Source: UBA8941 sp963780545 (GTDB lineage: Archaea > Thermoproteota > Bathyarchaeia > TCS64). From it: DNA of 64,000 nucleotides. A model generated the notes under the pieces. The model saw nothing but the letters and a program-made list of their open reading frames with translations. It was not told the origin of the DNA and made no database searches. A program made the position numbers and the translations under genes. The DNA lies in NCBI GenBank assembly GCA_963780545.1, contig CAWACK010000010.1, positions 434,001 through 498,000 of the forward strand, read 5' to 3'. Shown here piece by piece: positions 43,454 through 52,251 of this stretch. Each line of letters starts with the position of its first letter. Positions within the stretch are counted from its first letter, which is position 1.

Positions 43454-45138
43454 AGATCAGAAGTGTAAATGAGATGCACGAAACCAAAGTTGAAGCTGAA
43501 GTTGCACCTGAGTTTCCGATGTTCTGCTATCAATGCGAGCAGACAGCTCAGGGTAAGGGATGCACCCAGATGGGTGTCTGCGGAAAAAACCCGGAGGTAG
43601 CCGCGCTCCAAGACCTGATGATATATGCCCTCAAGGGTCTGTCGCTCGTCGCCGTTGAGGGGAGGAAACGCGGTATCTACGATAGGGAGATTGACCGCTT
43701 CGTCTGTAAGTCGATGTTCGCCACGCTGACGAACGTCAACTTCGACTCGGAGAGGATAGCAGATTTGATAAGGAAAGTCGTCACCTACCGCGACCGGTTG
43801 AACATCCTCGTTAAGGTGAAACTCCCAGATGGAGCGGGCACTTTTATCCCCGGGGAGGACATCGCCGCAATGGTTAAGCAGGGAGAGAAGGTCGGCATCA
43901 AATCTGAGCCCGATTCAGGTAGCGACATCCACAGTCTCCGCTGGACTCTAATCTATGGGATTAAGGGAATAAGCGCTTACGCCGACCACGCCGAGATCCT
44001 GGGAAAGGAGGATGAGGGCGTATACGCATTCATCGAGAAGGGTTTAGCAGCCACTGCGAATCCAACTTTAGGGTTGAATGATTATCTGAGCCTCGTCATG
44101 GAGGCAGGTAAAACTAACCTTCGCGCAATGGAGCTACTCGACGCAGGTAACACAGGAACCTATGGAAACCCGGTGCCCACTAAGGTTCCCCTCGGCCACA
44201 GGAAAGGGAAAGCTATACTCGTCAGCGGTCACGATCTTCATGATCTTGAACTTCTGCTGAAGCAGACGGAAGGCAAGGGGATCGACATCTACACCCACGG
44301 AGAGATGCTCCCCACCCATGGGTACCCACAGCTGAAGAAGTACAGTCATTTCTACGGACACTACGGGACGGCTTGGCAGAACCAGATCAGAGAGTTCTAC
44401 AACTTCCCCGGCTCCATACTGATGACGACCAACTGCATCCAGCGTCCCGCCCCAACCTACATCGGAAACATCTTCACAACCGGCATGGTCGGTTGGCCGG
44501 GAGCCAAGCACATCGCGGATAAGGACTTTACACCCGTTATCACGAAGGCTCTTGAGATGCCGGGCTTCCAAGAGGACAAGGATGCAGGATCAGTCACTGT
44601 GGGCTTTGGCCACGATGCCGTTATGAACGTCGCACCGAAGGTCATAGAGCTAATCAAGGCGAAGAAAATCAGACATTTCTTCCTCGTAGCGGGATGTGAC
44701 GGCGCTAAGCCTGGGCGTAATTACTACACAGAGTTCGTCGAGAAGGTGCCAAAAGACTGTGTTGTGCTGACCCTCGCATGCGGGAAGTTCAGGTTCTTCG
44801 ATAAGGACCTTGGTAGCATCGATGAAATACCTAGGCTTTTAGATGTTGGTCAGTGCAATGACGCATACTCAGCGATACAGATCGCTGTTGCGCTCAGCAA
44901 GGCCTTTGGCGTCGGAGTCAATGAGCTGCCGCTGAGCATGATTCTGAGTTGGTACGAGCAGAAGGCTTTAGCCATACTACTCACTCTGCTCAGCCTCAAC
45001 ATCAAGAACATCCGTCTAGGCCCCAGCCTCCCTGCCTTCATAACCCCAAACGTCCTCAAGGTGCTGGTGGATAATTATAACATCATGCCTATAACTACAC
45101 CCGACGAGGACTTGAAGACGATACTTGGGACCGTGTAG
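43450..45138 (+). CDS. hcp: Hydroxylamine reductase / hybrid cluster protein
   Basis: 562 aa. The N-terminal cysteines C26, C29, C38 and C44 (CYQCEQTAQ, CTQMGVC) bind the FeS cluster. Later cysteines for the hybrid Fe-S-O cluster are seen in TTNCIQRP, VAGCDGAKPGR, LACGKFRFF and VGQCNDAY. Hcp reduces NO or hydroxylamine and protects anaerobes from nitrosative stress. It is coupled to the ArsR-type regulator. Cytoplasmic. Confidence 0.96.
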   Translation: MKIRSVNEMHETKVEAEVAPEFPMFCYQCEQTAQGKGCTQMGVCGKNPEVAALQDLMIYALKGLSLVAVEGRKRGIYDREIDRFVCKSMFATLTNVNFDSERIADLIRKVVTYRDRLNILVKVKLPDGAGTFIPGEDIAAMVKQGEKVGIKSEPDSGSDIHSLRWTLIYGIKGISAYADHAEILGKEDEGVYAFIEKGLAATANPTLGLNDYLSLVMEAGKTNLRAMELLDAGNTGTYGNPVPTKVPLGHRKGKAILVSGHDLHDLELLLKQTEGKGIDIYTHGEMLPTHGYPQLKKYSHFYGHYGTAWQNQIREFYNFPGSILMTTNCIQRPAPTYIGNIFTTGMVGWPGAKHIADKDFTPVITKALEMPGFQEDKDAGSVTVGFGHDAVMNVAPKVIELIKAKKIRHFFLVAGCDGAKPGRNYYTEFVEKVPKDCVVLTLACGKFRFFDKDLGSIDEIPRLLDVGQCNDAYSAIQIAVALSKAFGVGVNELPLSMILSWYEQKALAILLTLLSLNIKNIRLGPSLPAFITPNVLKVLVDNYNIMPITTPDEDLKTILGTV

Positions 45139-45234
45139 TCCAAGGTCTGTATTCACCTCGAAGGCAAACTAATTCTCTCAGGTAACTATTATTCAGGTTT
45201 ATTTCCTAGTGTGATAGGCTTCTAACCGATCACA

Positions 45235-45685
45235 GTGGTAAACGTAAAAGTGGGCGAGGTCGCCCCGGACTTCACACTTCCTAATCAAGACGGCAAACCA
45301 GTCACCCTCTCATCCCTGAGGGGAAAGATTGTCATCCTCTACTTCTATCCGAAAGATTTCACCTCGGGCTGTACCAAGGAGGCTTGCCACTTCAGAGATG
45401 CCTACGAGGACTTCACCGAGGCCAACGCTGAGGTTGTAGGTGTCAGCGGTGATAGCATTGAGTCCCATAAGAGATTCATCGATCAGAACCTCCTTCCCTT
45501 CACGCTCCTAAGCGATGAAAATGGGGATATGAAGAGGCTCTACGGCGTCGCTGGCCACCTTTTCCCCGGCAGGGTCACATTCGTAATTGACAAGGAAGGG
45601 ATCATCCAGACTCATCTTCAGCTCCCAAACCGATATGAAGGCTCACACAGATGAGGCGCTAAAGATCCTGAAGACGCTGGGTTAG
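45235..45685 (+). CDS. Peroxiredoxin, Bcp/PrxQ type, C-terminal frameshift
   Basis: Thioredoxin-fold peroxidase. The peroxidatic cysteine is in FTSGCTKEAC, with a second cysteine five residues on as in PrxQ. GTG start 45235. In the starting frame the protein ends early at 45654 after NRYEGSHR. Skipping one base at the CGA codon (45631-45633) gives a family-like end (DEALKILKTLG) with stop TAG 45683-45685, exactly where it meets the convergent archease gene. The intact length is about 149 aa. It removes peroxides with thiol reductant; its neighbour hcp also suggests a stress-defence district. Confidence 0.85.
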
Positions 45686-46104
45686 GTGTCGAAGACCATC
45701 TGGACGACCCAGACGTCGCACTTTTTTTCTATGCTCATCATGTGGTAGGTGACAGCCTTAACCGCTATTCCAACCTGATGGGTGGCTGCTGAGAATCGTT
45801 CCCCTCTGCACTCAGCTTTAGCCCTAAAGTTTTTTTCGTCAATCTCCACTAGAAGAGTCTTGGCTGTCAGCCCCTCGGAGTCGTTTAGGTAAAGTATCTC
45901 GTCAAGTAGGTTGAAGAGTAGGCTCTGGAGGTCAGTTCCCTTGGCTTCGACGGTGTAGCCCTCTTTTTCGGTTATTCCACTTAATGGGGTGATGACATTG
46001 AGCATCCCGAGCGCGACGTTTGCCACAGCCTCCCCTAGGGTCGTCCCCGTGCCCTCGACAAGGAGATCTGCGGGCGGACCACCTGGCGGATAGCTGTATC
46101 CCAT
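45682..46104 (-). CDS. Archease
   Basis: 140 aa. Archease features: LLVEGTGTTLGEAVANVALGM near the start, LLFNLLDEILYL, and the C-terminal AVTYHMMSIE then VWVVQMVFD with Asp/Glu metal ligands. It activates the RNA ligase RtcB by promoting guanylylation in tRNA splicing. The rtcB gene is not in this window. It ends by overlapping the peroxiredoxin 3' end and starts 5 bp from the end of guaA (same strand), so probably co-transcribed. Confidence 0.93.
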   Translation of the reverse strand: MGYSYPPGGPPADLLVEGTGTTLGEAVANVALGMLNVITPLSGITEKEGYTVEAKGTDLQSLLFNLLDEILYLNDSEGLTAKTLLVEIDEKNFRAKAECRGERFSAATHQVGIAVKAVTYHMMSIEKKCDVWVVQMVFDT

Positions 46105-46108
46105 AATC

Positions 46109-47665
46109 CTACTCCCACTCTATTGTGCTCGGTGGCTTGTTGGTGATGTCGTATACGACACGCGTAACATCCTGGATGCCGTTGGTTATCCTATTACTTA
46201 TTCGCTCTAGGAGATCCCATGGAACCTTAGTGAAGTTTGCTGTCATGGCGTCTACGCTCTCAACTACGCGGATCGCGACCGTCCACCCATAGGCGCGTTC
46301 GTCTCCCTTGACACCTGTGCTTTTCGTGTCGGTGAGGACGGCGAAATATTGCCAGGGGACTCCTGCGATCTCGGACTTCTCGACCTCCTCTGTGACTATA
46401 GCATCCGCTTCCCTGAGGACCTCGACTTTCTCATCCGTCACCTCACCTACAATCCTTACGGCGAGACCAGGACCCGGGAACGGTTGGCGCCAGACGAGCT
46501 CTTTAGGTAATCCTAGTTTGGCTCCGAGTGCGCGTACCTCATCCTTGTATAAGTCCTTCAAGGGTTCTACAACCGCTTTGAACTCCATGTGAAGTGGGAG
46601 ACCTCCGACGTTATGGTGGGTTTTAATCGTGTCAGCATGTCGAGTAATTCCCGACTCTATCCTATCTGGATAGATGGTGCCTTGGACCAAGTATTCGGCA
46701 CCGAAGCGGCGGGCTTCCTCCTCAAAGACGCGAATGAACTCCTCTCCGATAATCTTTCTTTTCCTTTCGGGGTCGGTGACACCTGCCAGCTTTAAGAGGA
46801 AACGCTCCTTTGCGTTGACGACTTTGACGTTTACACCGATCCTCTCCATTGCTTCCTTTACCTGTCTGGACTCATTCATTCTCATCAGGCCGTGGTCAAC
46901 ATGGATAGCCATGATACGGTCTCCTAGGGCCTTCCCGACGACTGCGGCGGCGACGCTAGAGTCTACCCCCCCGCTGAGTGCGATTATGGCCTTTCCTTTC
47001 CCTACTTGGTTTCTCACAGACTTAATTCCCTCCTCGACAGCGTCAAGAGGGTGCCAGTTGGGCTCGCATTTACAAATGTTGAAGACGTAGTTGTGTAGCA
47101 TCCGGTCACCGTGGATAGTGTGCTTGACTTCGGGGTGCCACTGGAGGCCATACAAACCCTTATCGGGGTTGCTGAAGGCAGCGACTGGTGCAGAGTCTGT
47201 ATGCGCCAACACCTGGAAGCAGCTTGGGAGGCTGTAAACGGTGTCACCGTGACTCATCCAGACTGGCTCCTCGAGTTCCATTCCCTCGAGGATACCCTCA
47301 GCTTTATCGATGTAAGCTGTACGTGATCCATACTCTCTGACAGTGCCTTTACGTACATCTCCTTCATTTATTTGTGCGAGTAGTTGATGGCCGTAGCATA
47401 GACCAAGGACCGGAATACCAAGTTCGAGTATGCCCTCATCTAATCTTAATGGGTTGTCGGAGTTCACACTGCTTGGGCTACCCGAGAGGATGACGCCCTT
47501 GATTTTCATCACATCGCTGAGGGCTTCAACTTCTTCTGCCGTCGCGTCGTTGGGAAGAATCTCGGAGTAGACTTTCATCTCCCTGACGCGGCGGGCTATA
47601 AGATGACAGTACTGGCCGCCGAAGTCGAGTATCACGATTCCGTCCGGCAGCGGATCTGGAGACAT
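46109..47665 (-). CDS. guaA: GMP synthase, glutamine-hydrolysing, fused form
   Basis: 518 aa with both domains in one chain: amidotransferase (LGLCYGHQLLAQ with the nucleophilic Cys, and WHPEVKHT with His/Glu) and ATP pyrophosphatase (ALSGGVDSSVAA P-loop), then the C-terminal dimer domain GPGLAVRIVGEV. It makes GMP from XMP. Many archaea carry the two parts as separate genes, so the fused form suggests bacterial-type ancestry. ATG start at 47665. Confidence 0.97.
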   Translation of the reverse strand: MSPDPLPDGIVILDFGGQYCHLIARRVREMKVYSEILPNDATAEEVEALSDVMKIKGVILSGSPSSVNSDNPLRLDEGILELGIPVLGLCYGHQLLAQINEGDVRKGTVREYGSRTAYIDKAEGILEGMELEEPVWMSHGDTVYSLPSCFQVLAHTDSAPVAAFSNPDKGLYGLQWHPEVKHTIHGDRMLHNYVFNICKCEPNWHPLDAVEEGIKSVRNQVGKGKAIIALSGGVDSSVAAAVVGKALGDRIMAIHVDHGLMRMNESRQVKEAMERIGVNVKVVNAKERFLLKLAGVTDPERKRKIIGEEFIRVFEEEARRFGAEYLVQGTIYPDRIESGITRHADTIKTHHNVGGLPLHMEFKAVVEPLKDLYKDEVRALGAKLGLPKELVWRQPFPGPGLAVRIVGEVTDEKVEVLREADAIVTEEVEKSEIAGVPWQYFAVLTDTKSTGVKGDERAYGWTVAIRVVESVDAMTANFTKVPWDLLERISNRITNGIQDVTRVVYDITNKPPSTIEWE

Positions 47666-47835
47666 TGATCAATACAACCCTGAGGTCTCTATATGGGTTT
47701 TGTTGCATCGTTATGCATTGACTTCTTTCATTGGAGGTCTGGGAAAGATCGGTTTCTTGGGGAAAACCCTAAGAGTTCCTCTCTGACTTCTTTCCTTTGC
47801 AATTCTTTAACCACACGGAAATAAACATTAATGAC

Positions 47836-49068
47836 ATGAAGTCCTTCAAAGTGCCTGCTTGGGAGTGGTACGGATGGAAATCCGAGACCCTCACGTTTCC
47901 CGACGATTGGGATGTTAATGAGCAGAGAATGAGGGGTCACAACGCTCCATCCCTCAAACCAATGGATATAGAGGAAAAACTCCAGCACCCCTACGGCTCC
48001 GAGAATCTCAGCGAACTTGCCAGGGGGAAACGAAAGTGCGTGATACTCTTCGACGATATGACCCGCCCAACGAAAACTACACAGATGCTCTCTGCAGTTC
48101 TCGGCGAACTCCACAGAGGCGGGTTAAATGACAATCAGATCGTCTTCATGATGGCCTCCGGGGCCCACACAGGGAGAATGCTCTCCGACTTCCAGATGAA
48201 GTTGGGGGAGAAGATATGTGAGAAATACCTCGTTTTTAACCACAATCCCTATGAAAGCTTCGTCGACCTCGGTCGGACAAGCCGTGGCACACCAATACGA
48301 ATCAACAAAGAAGTGATGAGCTGTGACCTCAAGGTAGTGATAAGCAGCATAATGCCCCACTTCGGCTATGGCTTTGGTGGTGGGTCGAAGATGATTCTTC
48401 CCGGCGTCTCCTCCCTCGACTCCATCAGTCCCAACCACGCTATCAAGAAGGGTACAGACCCTGGGAAGGTCAGTAAAAATGAGCGCCGTCTTGACTCGGA
48501 GGAGGCAGCCAGGAAGGCAGGACTAGACTTCGTAATCCATAGTCTCCTAAACACAGACTCCGATGCCTGTGACTTGGTTGCTGGCGACATGATTGAAGCC
48601 CACCGCGAGGGCGTCAAGAGAGCCCGCACACACTATGTCACCAAAGTTGTTCCAGATGCCGACATAAGCATCGGCAACACCTACCCAATGGCTAACGAAG
48701 GCTACAAGGCTTATCACATCGTTCTTGAATCAGTCAGGAGGGGAGGAGACATGGTTTATCTCCTCTACACCCCTGAAGGATGCCGAGTACACTTCTACAA
48801 TGGCCGCTTCGGCACCGATTACGGCGGTGAGGGATGGAAACCTGATGTTTATGTAAAGAAGCCTTGGAAAATGGATCGCGTTATTTGCCTCTCCCCAAGC
48901 GGACTTATGAAGGCTGATGAACACTATTACGGCGAAGGCTCCATTTGGGTTAAGACTTGGAATGAAGCGTTGAGGCTATTGGAGGAGACCCATGGATCCA
49001 AAGCAAAGGTCGCCATCTACCCCACCGCCTCGATGCAGATAAGCGAATTCAACGCCAACAATGACTAA
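47836..49068 (+). CDS. LarA-family (nickel-pincer) racemase-like protein
   Basis: 410 aa from ATG 47836 (an in-frame start at 47797 has no family sequence). LarA landmarks: FDDMTRPTKT, ASGAHTGR with a His, MPHFGYGFGGGSKMILPG carrying the His and the lysine that binds the nickel pincer cofactor. LarA racemises lactate; relatives act on other 2-hydroxy acids. The usual maturation genes larB, larC and larE are not in this window. A nickel-type regulator (NikR) is 11 kb away. Confidence 0.82.
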   Translation: MKSFKVPAWEWYGWKSETLTFPDDWDVNEQRMRGHNAPSLKPMDIEEKLQHPYGSENLSELARGKRKCVILFDDMTRPTKTTQMLSAVLGELHRGGLNDNQIVFMMASGAHTGRMLSDFQMKLGEKICEKYLVFNHNPYESFVDLGRTSRGTPIRINKEVMSCDLKVVISSIMPHFGYGFGGGSKMILPGVSSLDSISPNHAIKKGTDPGKVSKNERRLDSEEAARKAGLDFVIHSLLNTDSDACDLVAGDMIEAHREGVKRARTHYVTKVVPDADISIGNTYPMANEGYKAYHIVLESVRRGGDMVYLLYTPEGCRVHFYNGRFGTDYGGEGWKPDVYVKKPWKMDRVICLSPSGLMKADEHYYGEGSIWVKTWNEALRLLEETHGSKAKVAIYPTASMQISEFNANND

Positions 49069-49124
49069 GCACAGATATCCCATCAAGCTATAAAACTGCA
49101 CTTTATTCGAGAATAATCTCAAGA

Positions 49125-49220
49125 ATGCCAGCAGAGTTCATTGATATGCAAAAGCGGATCGAAATCAAACGAAAAAAGGGGAAAAAGAGGGGCTCTAAAC
49201 CAGAACGTAAAATCGATTAA
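49125..49220 (+). CDS. Small basic protein, 31 aa (candidate)
   Basis: ATG 49125 to TAA 49218-49220. The translation starts MPAEFIDMQKRIEIK and continues with a very basic stretch (about 13 Lys/Arg in 31 residues). A good TATA box, GCTATAAAAC (49088-49097), lies 26 nt before 49118, predicting a short leader. The correctly spaced promoter makes it more than chance, but no homologue is recognised. It might be a nucleic-acid-binding micro-protein. Confidence 0.4.
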   Translation: MPAEFIDMQKRIEIKRKKGKKRGSKPERKID

Positions 49221-49247
49221 GGTTACCTGAATGACACTTGACGACTC

Positions 49248-49718
49248 TTAACATATGTAGAAATCGACGCCTTTTTCGATCTGCAGAGGCTGACTCTCCT
49301 GAAGCTGCTTCATAGTTGAATAAAGGGCAGGGTAGAGCATCGCCACGTCGGTCAAAGAGAGTATACCCACCATATCCTCTCCGAACTCACCACCGAGGAC
49401 CGGTAGTTTTTTGATCCCCTGCATCAACATCACTTGAATCGCGCTCTCTAGGAGCGAATCCGGCTTAACGATGACCACGGGCTGGGTCATGATATCTGCC
49501 ATCTTTACCTTCTCCGGGTCGACCCCCTTCGCAACTACCCGAGTCACCAGATCCTTCTCAGTCACTATGCCGGCGAGCCTCTTCTTCGACGTTACGACAA
49601 GGCAACTTACACTCCTGTAATCCATCATCTTAGCGGCTTGCCTCGCCGTGTACTTGACATCGATGGTAATCACATTCGTTCGCATGACATCCTCTACCTT
49701 AAGACTCAATTCAATCAC
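49248..49718 (-). CDS. CBS-domain-pair protein
   Basis: 156 aa, two tandem CBS domains: VEDVMRTNVITIDVKYT to AGIVTEKDLVTRVVAKG, then MADIMTQPVVIVKPDSLLES to VGILSLTDVAMLYP. CBS pairs bind adenosyl nucleotides (AMP, ATP, SAM) and regulate partners. Stand-alone type. It is divergent from another CBS gene, 148 bp away, suggesting a duplicated pair under joint control. Confidence 0.92.
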   Translation of the reverse strand: MIELSLKVEDVMRTNVITIDVKYTARQAAKMMDYRSVSCLVVTSKKRLAGIVTEKDLVTRVVAKGVDPEKVKMADIMTQPVVIVKPDSLLESAIQVMLMQGIKKLPVLGGEFGEDMVGILSLTDVAMLYPALYSTMKQLQESQPLQIEKGVDFYIC

Positions 49719-49866
49719 CGGCTAAAGCTCAAATGTATTAGCACCAATTAAAGCGATTATGGAGTCCAACCCCGTATGAGTAAAACTGCTTCTATTGATC
49801 TCCTAACAAATAATAAAACTTCAAATCTCACGAAATTAAGATAATCTTACACCTGTCGGTGATTCT

Positions 49867-50286
49867 ATGAGCGGCATAATCTTAGTACGAGATATCATGG
49901 CGAAGAACATCAAAACTGTCAGAACCGACGACAGCGTACACGACGCCGTCGTCAAGATGAACAAATTCGACGTCGGTAGCGTCATAGTCATGAATAATAA
50001 TCGACCAGTCGGGATCATCACTAGTAAGAACATACTGACACGAGTCGTGGAGCCTCGTCTCGACGCGGGAATCGTTCATGCCAAGGACATAATGAGCAGT
50101 CCCCTCATAACCATAGAGCCAGACGCGGCTGTAGAGGACGCGGCCAAAATCATGGCGCAGAAAAGGATCAAGAAGCTCGCTGTAATGGACAAGGACAAGA
50201 TCCTAGGCATTCTCAGCACAAGCGACATTGTAAGAGCCAATCCAACCCAGCTAGACATACTACAAGAACTTCTTAGAGTCAGCTAA
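49867..50286 (+). CDS. CBS-domain-pair protein
   Basis: 139 aa with two CBS domains: VRDIMAKNIKTVRTDDSV to VGIITSKNILTRVVE, then AKDIMSSPLITIEPDAAV to LGILSTSDIVRANP. Same layout and length as the divergent neighbour at 49248-49718. Regulatory nucleotide sensor; partner unknown. ATG start. Confidence 0.92.
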   Translation: MSGIILVRDIMAKNIKTVRTDDSVHDAVVKMNKFDVGSVIVMNNNRPVGIITSKNILTRVVEPRLDAGIVHAKDIMSSPLITIEPDAAVEDAAKIMAQKRIKKLAVMDKDKILGILSTSDIVRANPTQLDILQELLRVS

Positions 50287-50426
50287 GAAACAAGAAACAT
50301 TTTATTATCCTGAAAAAATCTTCGATGAGAAGTATCAAAAGACAAATAGGCCCATCACTAACACACTCCCCAATTCCCTTAATGCTAAAGCTTAACCACG
50401 GAGATGGAGCTTAAATACTGACCATT

Positions 50427-50972
50427 ATGGCGCCACGTGTTAAAGACCCATGGGAGAGACCGGCCACAAAGCCAAATGAGTACCACTGCGTCGAGGCCCA
50501 GAGAGGCCGCGAATTCATCGTCAGGATGACAACCGGAACCGACGTATTCAAAGCACTTCAGCAGTTCGCCAAAGACAAAAAGATCAAATTCGGTAAAATC
50601 CACGCCGCCTTCATGGGCGGCTTCAGCCCAGCCAAGATGTTCATGTGGACCCCAGACACCCGCGATCGATCCAACTGGCACAACGAGACTGGTGCAAGCT
50701 TCGATAACCTCAGCATGCTCATCAGTATGAGCGGCATGATACACACCAGGATTGTAGACGGGAAACCTGAACCCTTCCCAGCCATCCATTACTGCGTAGG
50801 CGGAGCCTGGGATGTGCCGACCGTTGGTGGCCACTTAACTGAAGGTACAATAGTCAGAGGGGTCGTCGAGGTTTTTGTAACCGAGATTCTAGGTATTGAA
50901 GAGCTATTGCCTTCTAACTACGACCCAACCATTGATGGAGCACCTGAAGAGTGGTACAAGGAAGTCAAATAA
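50427..50972 (+). CDS. PPC/DUF296-domain protein
   Basis: 181 aa. The PPC (PCC) fold is seen in GREFIVRMTTGTDVFKALQQFA, KFGKIHAAFMGGFSPAKM, MIHTRIVDGK and GGHLTEGTIVRGVVEVFVTE. The pattern GGHL with the earlier His suggests a metal site. In prokaryotes these are small trimeric DNA-binding or enzyme-like proteins of unknown role. ATG start 50427. It is followed by an AT-rich gap of 260 bp (50973-51232). Confidence 0.82.
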   Translation: MAPRVKDPWERPATKPNEYHCVEAQRGREFIVRMTTGTDVFKALQQFAKDKKIKFGKIHAAFMGGFSPAKMFMWTPDTRDRSNWHNETGASFDNLSMLISMSGMIHTRIVDGKPEPFPAIHYCVGGAWDVPTVGGHLTEGTIVRGVVEVFVTEILGIEELLPSNYDPTIDGAPEEWYKEVK

Positions 50973-51186
50973 ACAAATAAACCCAATCTTTTTATTGTAT
51001 TTTTAAGGCATATATCCAATATATTACCCTAAATTTATTAACATAAAAAGAGCAATGTTTTAAATAGATCAAATAATTTAATAGTATATAAATTAATTAA
51101 TTGTTTTATTGTAATATTGAATCTGAAAGCTATAGTTTATTTACCGTATAAATTTAGGAACAACTCTTAATCTAAGCTCTTGATCG

Positions 51187-51220
51187 GTTTCAGGTGCTCA
51201 AGGGGCGATCCCCTCGAAAC
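51187..51220 (+). promoter_or_regulatory. Hairpin in the leader of the zinc-finger gene
   Basis: Inner stem AGGGG-CGAT-CCCCT (51201-51214) with outer GTTTC (51187-51191) and GAAAC (51216-51220). It lies between a TATA box (GTATAAATTT, near 51145-51154) and the ATG at 51233, just before the GGTGAG ribosome site. Possible translational control. Confidence 0.3.
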
Positions 51221-51232
51221 AAGGTGAGATGT

Positions 51233-51430
51233 ATGCCAGAATGCGAGATATGTGGTGAAGAGTCAGACAAACTCATCATATGCAAATCCTGCGGAGCTAA
51301 GTTCTGCGAGGACTGTGGTTCCCCTATCGAAAAACTATGCGAGTTCTGTGCCGAGGAAGAGGAGCTCGATGAGGACGACATCGAAGACCTCGACGAAGAA
51401 GTCTCGGAAGACGTTAAGGATGATGAGTAG
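51233..51430 (+). CDS. Small zinc-finger protein with acidic tail
   Basis: 65 aa from ATG 51233 (an upstream in-frame GTG at 51194 lies inside the leader hairpin). Eight cysteines in pairs: CEICG, CKSCG, CEDCG, CEFC, enough for two zinc sites (B-box/ribbon-like). The last 25 residues are almost all Asp/Glu. Likely a protein-interaction or nucleic-acid-related factor; no exact family. Confidence 0.75.
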   Translation: MPECEICGEESDKLIICKSCGAKFCEDCGSPIEKLCEFCAEEEELDEDDIEDLDEEVSEDVKDDE

Positions 51431-51513
51431 CCTAACTAACTAACCGTTTTATGATAACTCTTTTTAATTGGATGAAAAACTTATAGGGCTTTGAGCGGAA
51501 GCAGGGAAGGTGT

Positions 51514-52179
51514 GCAACTTTATCTGAAGAGAAAACGAAGTATTGCCCTTATTGTGGGACCCAAATAGACTACAAATATACAGTGTGCCCTTCCTGTGGA
51601 AAAACTCAACCCCCACTAGATGGAATTGTAGTAGCTCAAAAAAAACCAAAAAAGAACCCTCTTTTAGCGCTCATTCTCTCCCTGCTTATAACAGGTGCGG
51701 GGCAAATATACCTTGGACGCGTACTTCGAGGTTTGCTTTTCCTTGGTTCAGTGCTCCTACTCGTAATCGTTTACAATGCCGGAATATCCCAGATTCCAGG
51801 TTTGGCTCCTACAGTTAACTATAACAATACAATTGCAACAACCAATGGCACTGCTGTGACATTCACAGGCACTACAACAAATTACCCAATCGAGCCCGGA
51901 ACCTTCAAACCCAGTGTTGGGAAAGATAATGTTATTCTTGAGACTATGACCGATTTTGGTAATGGCGTCATGAACAATACTTCCGGTGGCAAGGGTACAA
52001 TAGACTATACAACAGGTGAATATAGCATTACATTCCACAACGTTGCGCCTGCCAACGATGTCGTTTACGCAACCTACACCTACTACAGCGACGAGATCAT
52101 GGTTGTTATAGGTTTAGTTTTCTCTGTTGTCTCTGCCTGGGACGCATATAGACTCGCTAAGAAGATTAATGCGAGCTAA
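51514..52179 (+). CDS. Zinc-ribbon plus TM2-like membrane protein; start codon unclear
   Basis: The N-terminal ribbon is CPYCG then CPSCG. Then a TM2-type core, LLITGAGQIYLGRVLRGLLF, with two helices, an Asn/Thr-rich outer domain of about 90 residues, and a last helix MVVIGLVFSVVSAWDAYRLAKK. The frame holding the first CPYCG has no ATG/GTG/TTG before it; the first usable codon, GTG 51583, would cut off half the ribbon. A GTG at 51510 would fit if one base (T 51513) were skipped, giving MATLSEEKTKYCPYCG. A TATA box (CTTATAGGG, near 51479-51487) agrees with a start near 51510. Membrane; function unknown. Confidence 0.75.
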   Translation, partial: ATLSEEKTKYCPYCGTQIDYKYTVCPSCGKTQPPLDGIVVAQKKPKKNPLLALILSLLITGAGQIYLGRVLRGLLFLGSVLLLVIVYNAGISQIPGLAPTVNYNNTIATTNGTAVTFTGTTTNYPIEPGTFKPSVGKDNVILETMTDFGNGVMNNTSGGKGTIDYTTGEYSITFHNVAPANDVVYATYTYYSDEIMVVIGLVFSVVSAWDAYRLAKKINAS

Positions 52180-52251
52180 GATCCTTCATTACATAGTCTT
52201 CTTCACTGATTAAGTTTAAGAGGGAATGAAGAATACAGAGTTCATCTCACC

